Of a stretch of DNA of 64,000 nt, positions 55,389-64,000 are shown in pieces (positions within the stretch are counted from its first letter, which is position 1; every line of letters starts with the position of its first letter). The DNA is from Neoceratodus forsteri (lineage: Eukaryota; Chordata; Ceratodontiformes; Ceratodontidae): NCBI GenBank assembly GCA_016271365.2, contig CM057453.1:1078693001-1078757000 (forward strand), given 5' to 3'. The translations under genes were made by a program, and so were the position numbers. Below the pieces are notes generated by a model. It worked only from the letters and a program-made list of their open reading frames with translations. It made no database searches and was not told the origin of the DNA.

Positions 55389-57421
55389 TTGATGACTGAG
55401 TCTATATGGTGGGAGAAGGTTAGTGTATTGTCAAAGGTGATGCCCAAGTATTTGAACTTTGCTACTTGTTCCAGTGTTTCACCATTATGGTTCTGGATGA
55501 GCAAAGGCTGGTATTTTGTTTTGCTTTGGGAGGTACAGAAGAGCAGAATTTTCATTTTTTATGGTTTAGTAGTAGTTTGTTTTGTGTGAACCAGGATTCA
55601 AGCTTGAGGAAGCTGTCTTGGAGTTCGGTTGTGATGTAGTTGTGATCTTTCCCAGCTACCTATATCACTACATCATCAGCATAGAGAATACTGCATGCTG
55701 TACATGCAGACGGTGCAGAGTTGATGAAGAGGCTGGAAAGCAGTGGGCCAAGAAAAGAGCCCTGTGGGACCCTGAGGGACACTTCCCTAGGAGATGATAC
55801 AGTGTCTCCAATTTTGACTCATTGTGACCTGTTTGTGAGGTAGCTTCTGAACAACAGTACCATGTCCGGGGATAGACTTGTTGAATGTAGGCAGTTTAGG
55901 AGTAGTTTGTGGTTAACAGAGTCAAAAGCCTCTGTAAGTTCGATGAAGACTGAGCCAACTGCCTCCCCATTATCTAAGGCATCATAAAGCTGGGAAGAGT
56001 AATCAACAAGGGTGGTAATTGTGGAGTGTTTTTTCGGGACCCATGTTGCTGTGGGCAAAGTGTTATATTTATCAAGGTACTCTGTAAGCTGCTCCAGGAC
56101 CATTCTTTCAAGTGCTTTAGAGAGGGGCAGTAGAATGGATATTGGTCTGTAGCTGGACATTAGTGTTTTATCCCCGGCTTTAAAGACAGGTGTTACATTG
56201 GCTAACTTCCATAGTTTTGGAAACACCCCAATTCTTAGAGATGCAGTAAACACCATCAAGAGGGGACCGGATAATTCATTTAGGAGAAGAGCCTTGCCAA
56301 GAACCTTCTTAATATACTTGGTGGTTTTGGACTTAGTGACCTGCTTAAAGTAGAATGGTGGTATTGCATCCTTTGGGAGGTTAAGAGGGGTAGTGGGGTG
56401 TTGTTGCCTGAGCTGATCTTTAAAGTAGTCAGCAGGGAGTACTCCAGATAGATCTGTGAAAGCATGGTTGGCTTATTTGCGATGTCAATAGGTTCCTGTA
56501 GGGGACCCTCCCTTGTTACTAGTAGATTGGGTGGTCCTTAGGGGTCTTTCCTGTTAGGGATTTGATGGAGTTCCAGAATTTCCTACCAGAGCCCCAGTTC
56601 TTGCTTAAGAGGTCCTTATAGTAAGAAGTTTTTGCCTCCCAAATGAGCTTGGTGCAGGTGTTTCTAGCTACCCTGTACGTAATGAGTGACACAGGAGTTC
56701 CAGATGATTTTGCAATGTGCCAGTGCCAGAGATTGTCTCTGTTCTTCATTAAACTGATCAGGGGGTTAGTGAGCCATGGGTTGGAGGTACCCTTGACTTT
56801 CTTTGTTTTGTTTGGAGCAAAAATATCACAAGCACAGTTGAAGTTCATTATGAAATAATTCAAGGCCTCGTTACCTGCCAAAGGAGACCAATCCAGTTGT
56901 GTTAGGTACTGCTAGAAATGGTCAAGTAGCCCTGGCCTCAGGCAGCGATTTTTGGATACCTGAGGTGGGCCTTTGGTGAAATTCTTTGTCCAGGTGCACT
57001 TCACTGTGGAGTGATCACTGAGGCTATCAGGCAGGACAGTGACATCTGATATATGCTCTGGATGTGTAGAAAGGAGCCAGTCTATAATGGAGCTGCTCCC
57101 TGTTTTGTCATTGATCTGAGTGTTATCGGTTACTATCTGGGTTAAGAATAGGCTGGATATTAGATCCTTGGCTTTTGTCTCCTTCAGGGGGTGCCAGTTT
57201 ATGTTAAGGTCACCTATAACAATCTTCTCCAAATTAGTACCTGACTGCTGCAGGTTGTCTGCAACTAGTTTTAGTCCAGTAGTTTGGTGCCCAGGTGGTA
57301 TATATACTGTAGAGAGCAGCAGTGTATTGTTCTGTTGACCTATGCTTAGCTTAAGATTCAGGATTTGGCCCTATTTTGTGTGTAGGCTGGAGTCAAGGCC
57401 TGCACCTTTATTCCAGATTTC
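55389..57421 (-). mobile_element. L2-like LINE 'F', endonuclease to RT (continues at 41897-42393)
   Basis: Minus-strand order: STVYIPPGHQTTGLKLVADN and IVIGDLNINWHP (57320-57200), IIDWLLSTHPEHISDVTVLP and DSLSDHSTVKCTW (57090-56990), the catalytic endonuclease motifs. Next are RDNLWHWHIAKSSGTPVSLI and a degraded linker (56881-56500). RT 56259-55819: LANVTPVFKAGDKTLMSSYR, PISILLPLSKALERMVLEQL, VFIELTEAFDSVNHKLLLNC (usual L.KAFD altered to LTEAFD) and SPDMVLLFRSYLTNR. Then KYLGITFDNTLTFSHHIDSV (55460-55395), after which SINE a interrupts. 5' of 57421 the element is lost at the L2 insertion. Frameshifts are moderate. Confidence 0.83.
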
Positions 57422-58983
57422 AAATCAAATCAAATCATTCTTTATTTATATAAGGCACCTTTCTTAGACCAAGGCACCTGTACAATATTACATAAAACAA
57501 TAAATAGTTAAAACAACATTAAAATATTCAAAAATCATTATAAGCTTTACCATAAAGGTAGGTTTTCAAAGCTCCTTTAAAACTTTGGACAGTCGAGCAG
57601 TTTCACACCTGACAAGGTAGAGAATTCTACAGGGTTGGGGCCATGAAACTAAAAGATCTGGCCCCTGAAGTTTTTAAGTGAACCCTGGGAATCTCTAGCA
57701 ATCCCTCGTCAGTGGATCAGAGAGAGCGGGGGGGGGACAGCAGGGACAGAAGAGCTCTTTCAGGTAAGCAGGTCCCTGATCATGTAGGGCCTTATAGGTC
57801 AGCAAACCGACCTTGAAGGTGATTCGCCAGCAAACTGGCAGCCAGTGCAGTCCGCGGAGCACAGGCGTTATATGACTGGACCTAGAAGAACTAGTCAACA
57901 GCCTGGCTGCCGCATTCTGCACTAGCAGCAGGCGGCGAATCTCAAGCCCCAGTAGCCCAAGGTAAAGGGCATTGCAGTAGTCAAGGCGGGAGGTAACGAA
58001 AGTGTGGACCAAAGTAGGAAGATCATCTGGAGAAACCAGGTGCTTCACCCGGGTGATGTTCCTCAGATGGTAAAAAGAGGTTTTGACAACCGCTGACACC
58101 TGAGATTTAAATGTCAGACAGTCATCAAACACAACGCCCAGGTTCCGCACCCGGTTTGAGGTAGTCAGCTGGACACCCCCAAGCCATAAACCCCAGGGTG
58201 ATCCAGCTAACAGACCTGCCTCCCAGCGACCCTGGTCCACAACCAATACCTCAGTTTTTTATGGGTTCAGCCGCAGCCAACTCACATTCATCCAGTCTTG
58301 GATTTTGGCAAGACAGTTGTTAAAGACTGAAATGGCAGCATCTTAACTGGGCACAAAGGACATGTACAGCTGGGTATCATCTGCATAACAGTGAAAACCC
58401 AGACTGTACCACCTAATAATCACTCCTAAAGGCAGCATATATACTGCAAACAACATGGGTGCCAAAATGGAACCCTGCGGTACCCTGCAGGATAGGGAGA
58501 CTGATACCAAGGAAAAAATCCCGGACACCACCCTCTGAGTCCTACCCTTGAGGTAAGATCGAAACCAGCTGAGGACTGTATCAGACAGTCCACAGATAGA
58601 TCGTAAATGTTCCAATAGCACACCATGGTCCACAGCGTCAAATGCTGCAGAGAGAGCAAGAAGGACCAAGATGTAACAGGTCCTTCGATCTCTCACTATT
58701 AGGAGGTCATTTAGTACCCGAACAAGTGCTGTCTCGGTACTATGCCTTTTCCTAAATCCAGACTGGAGAGAATCATAGACATTGTGGCTGATCAAATGTT
58801 CATCCAACTGCGATGCAACCACCTTCTTAATAACTTTACCCACAAAGGGTAAGTTAGAGACAGGCCTGTAGTTTGCCAGACAGTCCGGGTCCAAGAAGGA
58901 CTTCTTAAGGAGGGGCTGAACCACCAAACTAGGATCCCTTCCTGAATTTTTGCGTAATTCCCCTATAGCAGTCTCAATCAAGG
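57422..58983 (-). mobile_element. L2-type LINE, 5'-truncated, well preserved
   Basis: The low-coordinate end is the L2 3' tail (CAAATCAAATCAAATC in plus view) with a 3' UTR to about 57690. The RT region fills the rest. The same family occurs at 24385-24796 on the plus strand. It is truncated at 58983 next to an L1 fragment, and its tail abuts LINE F. Its reading frame has few lesions, so it looks younger than its surroundings. Confidence 0.88.
57695..58981 (-). pseudogene. L2 reverse transcriptase, one frame with two in-frame stops
   Basis: A single frame runs from 58981 to 57695, broken by stops near 58345 and 58260. Motifs in order: ANYRPVSNLPFVGKVIKKVV (fingers), LQSGFRKRHSTETALVRV, LVLLALSAAFDAVDHGVLLE (palm A, catalytic D in AAFD), LSWFRSYLKGRTQRVV, CRVPQGSILAPMLFAVYMLP, GFHCYADDTQLYMSF (YADD intact), RNLGVVFDDCLTFKSQV, TSRLDYCNALYLGL, LLVQNAAARLLTSSSRSSHI and TPVLRGLHWLPVCWRI. 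All belong to the L2 C-terminal half. The endonuclease is absent through truncation. The first stop follows FVPS and the second follows SWLRLNP. Confidence 0.86.
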
Positions 58984-59640
58984 CCCACTCTCAATTGTGT
59001 GCCTTTTTAAAATACTATAATATTAAAGACCTAGCTCAACCTATGAAAGGAAATCCTAACTTCCAACTAGAGGGCAAGCCCCTATCATTCAGTTGGCTAC
59101 CCCAATTAGGAGAGTCCCAGCTTGAGGATTTCATCACAGTGGCTAGACAGTGGTGTACTGCAGCGGAGATTATTCACAAGTTTTCAATACCTCGTACTTA
59201 TATTTTTAAAGTCTTCCAGCTCCGTCACCTTTTACTGAAGGTTATGGGATTAGTTCCTCCACCGGTTGCCCATATTCCTTTTCAAACTACCTTAACGGAT
59301 ATGTCTGGATCATCTCATGCAGTATCCAAGATATATCAGGTTTTATTTAATTGGGTTTATCCCGATAATCTAGCTCCAGTCACTTTTTGGTCCTATTTTT
59401 TTTCCTGATAAGGATTTCAATTGGTCCCTTCTGTGGCAAAATTGCCACAAATTCTTGTTACAGGATAGATTGAGGTTAATGCAATTCAAGATTTTACACA
59501 ACATCTATTATTCTCTGCAAAAACTGGCTAGGCTAGGTATCGTGTCCTCTCATCTTTGTACGAGATGCCAATTGTTTCACAGGGACCTCTTTCATATTTT
59601 CTGGAGCTGTTCCAAAGTTGTTCCTCTTTGGACTGCTATT
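58984..59640 (+). pseudogene. L1-family ORF2 C-terminal fragment
   Basis: The plus strand encodes FLKYYNIKDLAQPMKGNPNF, FSWLPQLGESQLEDFITVAR, a region up to TFWSYFFS (59400), then after one stop LLQDRLRLMQFKILHNIYYS, LARLGIVSSHLCTRCQLFHR and DLFHIFWSCSKVVPLWTAI. The C..C..(F)HRDLFH..W.C pattern is the C-terminal cysteine motif of L1 ORF2 proteins, needed for RNA binding in this family. Both ends are cut by LINEs on the minus strand. It is not the Tx1-clade E1/E2 family. It could belong to the L1 family seen at 20669-21595. Confidence 0.75.
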
Positions 59641-60396
59641 ATTTATTTTATTTTATTTATTTATTTATAACGCAATCAGTTTATAACCTTTGAGCCAAGG
59701 GCTCATTTCCAAAGGTACCTCGTCAACAATGGTAGAGAATTCGGCATAATACAAATAAAACAGATAGTACAGGTAATATGGAAAAGAGGGGTACATACAG
59801 AGCAGTGCATGAGTATAAACAGACACGCATTAAAGGCACATGGTAAACAGCAACATTGGTAGTGTGATACAGAGCAAAAATGTATAATTGACAACAGTAG
59901 AATAAAAGGGTTTAGCAGCATAACGGTATTTTCATCAGGTGTGATTACAGACAAGCAGGTCTACTGTGCCAGATTACAGGAGCTGGATTGAGGCAGTCGC
60001 AGTACAGGGTTGGTTTGAGCATCTGTTAGGCACAGGAGCAGCAGCGTGATGAATAGCTCACTTTTGAGGGCATTTTTGAAAGTGGAGATGGTGGGGGTAC
60101 CAGTGATGGCCCGAGGAAGAGTGTTGTACCAGGCGGGGGCTCTGTGGCAGAAAGATCTCTGTCCAAGTGAGGTCCTAGCATGAGGAACCAGGAAGGTGGC
60201 TTTGCAGGAGGTCCGGGTGCTGACAAGGGGCTGTGCTGGGAGGCGGAGGTCAGCCGGGAGAAACTCCTAATAAGGTTTTTTGAGATGAGGCACGTTTGGT
60301 ATAACAGGCGTTCGCCGAGGTCAAGCATTCCTGCAAGGTCATCATAGAGTTGGCAGGTGAGTGAGCTTAGGGGCCCCAGTGATTAGCCTGCAAGCC

Positions 60397-61971
60397 TTAT
60401 TTAGGAGGAGGCGATTTTGTTGAGGGCCGCCATGTTGGCAGCCCCATAGATAGGTAGCCCATAGTCACCAGGGAGAGTATGGAGAGAACTGCAGCGGAGT
60501 CGTCAGGAGACAGTTTTGTGGCGGTACAGGATACCAAGTCGGATGTTGGTAACAGAAGCGAGTGCATCGATGTGGGTATGGTAGGAGAGGGCTGAGTCAA
60601 ATAGGATCCCTAAGTACTTATAGGATTGGACTTGTTCCAGTTGTAGTTTCGAGCCAGAAAGGATAGGAGGGGTGTTGGATGATTTATTTTGAGGTTGGGC
60701 GAAGAGCATGGTTTTAGACGTTTTAAGATTTATGACTAATCTATGCTCTTTGCCAAGCTTCAGCGCCGCCATAGGCCCTTTGTAGGAAACCTGGAGGAAG
60801 TGGGTTACGGTCAGTGGCAAGAGGACTGTATCATCTGTTCAGCAGAATATTCCCAGGGCATGCACTGGGCAGGGGTGTTAAGGTAAAGCGAGAAGAGGAG
60901 GGCCCCAGGATGGAGCCCTGTGGAACCCTGAGTGGATCGGCGTGGGTTAGAAAGAGTCCCACCAATTTTGACTCGTTGGGAGGGCAGACAGGTAGCTGGA
61001 GCACCAAGTTAGTGGTCCAGAGGCAAACCCAGCGTGACAGAGGGCTCCCAGAAGTAGGGGGTGGGAGACCGTGTCAAAGGCCTTTGATAGGTCAAGGAAC
61101 ACAGCCCCCGCCAGGGAGCCGGTATCCAATGAGGAGTGAAGGAAGGAGGCGAATTCAATAAGAGCAGTGCTAGTACTGTGTCCTGCGTGGAAGCCATGCT
61201 GCTCCGGGCAGAGGATGTTGTATTTGGTCAGGTATTCAGATATTTGTGCGGCAACTAGTTTTTCCAGCACCTTGGAAAGGGGAGGGAGAATGGAGATCGG
61301 TCGATAGTTCCCAGCTAAGGACCTATCACCCCCTTTATGGATTGGCGTGACCGTTGCAGTTTTCCACGAGGAGGGGAATTGTCCCAGGCTGAGTGATTTG
61401 TTAAGAAGGCAGGTGAGTGGGGTGAGGACTTGATCCAGGACAAACGGAGAATTTTGTGATCCAGGGAGATGTCACTGGAACTGTTGCCTTTTAGTGCATG
61501 GGTCAGGTGCAGTCTGGCTTCCTGGGTAGTAACCCTGAAGGTGGGAAGCAGGGGCGATGGAGGGCAGGGGTAGGATGGGTGTGGCTGATCAAAGAAGTTA
61601 CTGGGGAGGATGGGACTAAGGTCTGTAAAGGCGGTGTTGAGGAGGTTTGCAATGTCAGCGGGGTCTGTAATGGTGGTGTTGGTGGTAATCTGGGATGGGG
61701 AGGGGAGCATTCCATTCAGTTGTTTGACCTTATCCCAGAAGGCACGGGCGCTCCCAGGAGGCAGTGAGGAGGCCTGATAGTGGTCGGCTTTGGCTTCCTG
61801 ATTGCCCAAGCACCTTATTCCACGCAGCATTGTAGGCCAGTCTGTCAGCTGGGTGCCTAGTTTCGGTGGCACGGAACCAAAGGTTGTCCCTGTGCTTGAG
61901 CAGCATAGAGAGTGCAGGGGTAATCCAGGGCAGGTTAGGTCTTTTGGAGCAGACTGCAGAGAGTGGAGCAA
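60397..61971 (-). pseudogene. LINE G reverse transcriptase part, frameshifted
   Basis: Pieces in order: linker and RT-0 (61971-61315) with SARAFWDKVKQLNGM, LLNTAFTDLSPILPSNFF and RLHLTHALKGNSSSDI; RT 61270-60947 with MLEKLVAAQISEYLTKYNIL, CPEQHGFHAGHSTSTALIEF and GAVFLDLSKAFDTVSHPLLL (palm A intact); a VPQGSILGP block near 60930-60900; a TDDTVLLPLTVTH region near 60830-60800 where the usual YADD reads (x)TDD; then KTMLFAQPQNK and SYKYLGILFDSALSYHTHID (60640-60580) and IRLGILYRHKTVS. About four frame changes occur. The altered YADD and the frame breaks make it inactive. Confidence 0.82.
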
Positions 61972-63263
61972 AGAGATCTAGGCTTTATTAAAGGTGAGGT
62001 AAAGAAGACAAGAGTGGCATCTATATCGGGTGCATGGAGAATCGGGGACCAGTCTTGCAGTTCAAGGTATTGTTTTAGGTTTTTAGCCATAAGGTCTGAA
62101 ACGCCGTGGAGAACGCTGAGCAGTAGAGTCTGGGGTAGGGGTGGCCAACCAGCGGAAGTGCACAGGAGTGGTCGCTGATGAGTCCGGGAGGACTTGGATG
62201 TCCAGGATTTTAGGGGGCGCATTGTGATGATGACATCAAGGAGGGTGCTAGTACCTCTCTTGGGGTTCACACGTGTGGGTTGGGAGACTAGTTGGGTTAG
62301 ATCCAGAGCTGTGAAGGAGTCCCGAGCGGGGGAGGATGAGGAACAAAGCCAGTTCACATTGAGGTCCCCAACTATGATTTTGTCAGCATTGTGGGGAAGG
62401 GTGGCAAGGTAGTCAGTGAGGGATAATAGCGCTGGGTTTTTGAGCTTGGGCGGTATGTAGGCAGTGGTGAGGTAAAAGGGGGATCTGGTGGGGTCCGGGG
62501 TAAGCTTAATGGTGAGGGCTTGGGCCCCATTTACAAGGACCGGTGCAGGGAGGGCGATACCAGTGAGGATGCTCCTGGTGTAGATAGCGCAGCCTCCCCC
62601 ACGTTTGGTTACCCGATCCTCACGATATAGGGTGTAGCCAGGGAGGGTAACAAGGGAGTCGGGGGTGGAATTAGATAGCCACGTTTCCACCAGTGCAATG
62701 ATGTCAGGGTTGTGCTGTGAGACCCAACATTGGAGGGTGTCGAATTTTTTCAGGACGCTGCATATGTTCATGGAGGCAATCAGCAGCCCGGGACACCCTC
62801 CTGCTGAGGTGGTCCTGGTGGGTCCAGGGTTAGGGTGGATATTGCCAGATAAGAGTAGTAGGAGGACAACAGTTCTGGCCAGGGCACGGCAGTAGAGATT
62901 AAGCTCTACGGTAGGGGGAGTTGAGGCGGGATCATAGAGGAGCAGGGGATGGGAAGGAATTAACAGTGGGGAGGCAAGGATAGTGAGCTGTCCGAGGGAG
63001 GGAGGGAGGGGGAAGAGGCAAGGAGCTGGGAGTTGTTGGTCAGTGTGCATGGACATCGTAGGGTGAGTAGGAACTAAGTTGGTGGGAATTAAGGGTGAGA
63101 TAGCCTGTAGCCTAGGGGAGATAAACGGCTGGTGGGAGGGGGGAACCAGGAGGAGGATGACGGGGAGGGAGTTTAATAGTAGGTGGGCTAGCATGGTAGA
63201 CAGGTGGTAGTGGAGTAGGGAGTTAAGAAGGCTGTACTGCCTCCTAGAGAGTGTGGCTGCCAC
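61935..63263 (-). CDS. LINE G endonuclease ORF, 442 residues open
   Basis: This is the longest open frame in the window. It begins MAATLSRRQYSLLNSLLHYH. The N-terminal ~120 residues are rich in L, P and S, ending LLLLLSGNIHPNPGP, the characteristic leader just before the endonuclease in CR1/L2-group LINEs. Endonuclease motifs: ASMNICSVLKKFDTL, IIALVETWLSN (catalytic E), GGGCAIYTRS, YLTTAYIPPKLKNPA, KIIVGDLNVNWLC (catalytic D and N) and TSTLLDVIITM. After MRPL (near 62210) the expected continuation with the SDH motif lies in another frame (ILDIQVLPDSSATTPVHFRW), so the last ~100 residues are a frameshift product. It nicks target DNA in the family. Here it is probably not expressed as a working enzyme. 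Confidence 0.8.
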   Translation of the reverse strand: MAATLSRRQYSLLNSLLHYHLSTMLAHLLLNSLPVILLLVPPSHQPFISPRLQAISPLIPTNLVPTHPTMSMHTDQQLPAPCLFPLPPSLGQLTILASPLLIPSHPLLLYDPASTPPTVELNLYCRALARTVVLLLLLSGNIHPNPGPTRTTSAGGCPGLLIASMNICSVLKKFDTLQCWVSQHNPDIIALVETWLSNSTPDSLVTLPGYTLYREDRVTKRGGGCAIYTRSILTGIALPAPVLVNGAQALTIKLTPDPTRSPFYLTTAYIPPKLKNPALLSLTDYLATLPHNADKIIVGDLNVNWLCSSSSPARDSFTALDLTQLVSQPTRVNPKRGTSTLLDVIITMRPLKSWTSKSSRTHQRPLLCTSAGWPPLPQTLLLSVLHGVSDLMAKNLKQYLELQDWSPILHAPDIDATLVFFTSPLIKPRSLCSTLCSLLQKT

Positions 63264-63322
63264 TTTAGATTAGTGGCAGTGACATGGACTCTGGTGGTAA
63301 GGGTACAGGGTTCATGTCCCAA

Positions 63323-63748
63323 CTAGGGCAACACAGAATTTGCCTGGGAGAGGGCAGTGTGCTGTAGTCTAGTGGTCAATGTGGGCTGGGAAATTGGCCT
63401 CTGCAGGGGTGGTATGTAGTGACTTCTAGTGGTCACTGGGTGTAGGTACAGGGGAGGAGGTGTGGATTTAGGGGTGGGTGGGTATTTGGAAGACAAGGGG
63501 AAGGTGATGATGGGGATTAGGGCAGTGAGGAGGGTGTTGGCAGGGTGGTGCAGGAAAGGAGAAGGAGGATTCCTGGGTGGCAGGCTGACAGAATGAGGTG
63601 CATCAGCAGTGGGGTCCCTCTGGTGGTGAGCTGATATAATCTGCAAATGAGAGAGAGTGGGAGATAGAAACATGGGCACAGGAAGTGATGTCAGGGACTG
63701 GTGCCTATAAAGGAAATGCTGACCCAGGGTGGGTGGGGCAGTTGACAT
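63323..63748 (-). CDS. Proline-rich frame upstream of LINE G endonuclease, doubtful
   Basis: A 141-residue frame rich in P, S, T and L (for example FLHHPANTLLTALIPI) directly 5' of the LINE G endonuclease ORF. It has no zinc knuckle or coiled coil and no recognised domain. It could be an ORF1 remnant, a 5' UTR frame, or an effect of base composition. Confidence 0.25.
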   Translation of the reverse strand: MSTAPPTLGQHFLYRHQSLTSLPVPMFLSPTLSHLQIISAHHQRDPTADAPHSVSLPPRNPPSPFLHHPANTLLTALIPIITFPLSSKYPPTPKSTPPPLYLHPVTTRSHYIPPLQRPISQPTLTTRLQHTALSQANSVLP

Positions 63749-64000
63749 GTGAAGTGTGTTGATGGGCTAACCCCCCTCACAAATGCTGCTGAGTGAGGTA
63801 CTTTAATTACCTCTGTGCAGCTGCTGGTAGATTTCGGCTCCCTGGGGGGAGTGACGATGTCCTTGGGGGACCTGTTTGCTTCTGGCTATTAAACTAAAAG
63901 CAGACCCTCTTTTGGGTCTGGCTGATCTGTTCACACCTGAAAATATGTCTCCTAGCAGATTTTTCCTGTATCTCAGTGGTGAGCAGAAAATATCACATGG
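63749..64000. other. Unassigned window end
   Basis: About 250 bp without supported features. It may be LINE G 5' UTR or flank. Confidence 0.3.

Larger units (their letters stand above)
59641..63748 (-). mobile_element. L2/CR1-group LINE 'G', nearly full length (~4.1 kb)
   Basis: The tail ((ATTT)n in plus view, 59641-59669) is inserted within the L1 fragment. The 3' UTR is about 59670-60390, RT about 60400-61900 and endonuclease ORF 61935-63263. A proline-rich upstream frame spans 63323-63748. It is related to LINE F (shared motifs AYIPP, VGDLN.NW, YLGI.FD, LGILYR). The 5' limit is uncertain because the 5' UTR has no defined border; sequence beyond 63748 is unassigned. Confidence 0.85.

Overview
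This window is vertebrate nuclear DNA that consists almost entirely of mobile elements and tandem repeats. I found no host protein-coding gene, no functional tRNA or rRNA gene, and no bacterial-style operon. The organism is probably a non-mammalian vertebrate with a large, repeat-rich genome, such as a lungfish, coelacanth, cartilaginous fish or amphibian. The evidence is the mix of CR1, L2-like and Tx1-clade L1 LINEs, BED-type hAT transposons and tRNA-headed SINEs with a long conserved body. The sequence alone does not settle the species.

Layout. 1-2008: a ~150 bp tandem repeat split by a small hAT-type element with 8-bp target duplications. 2009-8940: a decayed hAT transposon (copy 1, minus strand) carrying two CR1 fragments, one of which holds a 1.1 kb self-complementary hAT-type element with a perfect 8-bp target duplication. 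9400-13913: a 4.5 kb foldback structure with a CR1 in its left arm. 14638-16135: a CR1 on the minus strand. 16654-18438: two tandem arrays and two hairpins. 18490-20668: the longest CR1, next to a minus-strand L1 endonuclease fragment. 22636-29110: a second copy of the same hAT (copy 2), with recognisable transposase pieces. 29678-40476: a 10.8 kb foldback with arms of ~3.8 and ~4.0 kb made of mirrored 142-bp and ~297-bp tandem arrays. Its loop holds a SINE, a LINE-type tail and a CR1 end. 40925-57421: a nested stack of retroelements. 57422-63748: an L2, an L1 3' fragment and an almost full-length L2/CR1-group LINE.

The most interesting part is 41897-57421. An L2-like LINE (minus strand) is split by a tRNA-derived SINE. 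That SINE is split by a Tx1-clade LINE (E1, plus strand). E1 is split by a second copy of the SINE, and that SINE is split, at the same internal position and in the same orientation, by a second and clearly diverged Tx1-clade LINE (E2). An 11-bp SINE motif (CCCCTACTCTT on the plus strand) is present on both sides of E1, and on the right with a 3-mismatch version on the left of E2. Two independent insertions at one site in two SINE copies indicate a Tx1-clade retrotransposon specific for a SINE. A third, diverged SINE at 34141-34590 reads through the corresponding position uninterrupted.

The genes do not form a pathway. Each reverse transcriptase, endonuclease or transposase region belongs to its own element, and nearly all are broken by stops, frameshifts or later insertions. 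The best-preserved reading frames are the endonuclease half of the LINE at 59641-63748 and the reverse transcriptase of the L2 at 57422-58983, which has two in-frame stops.
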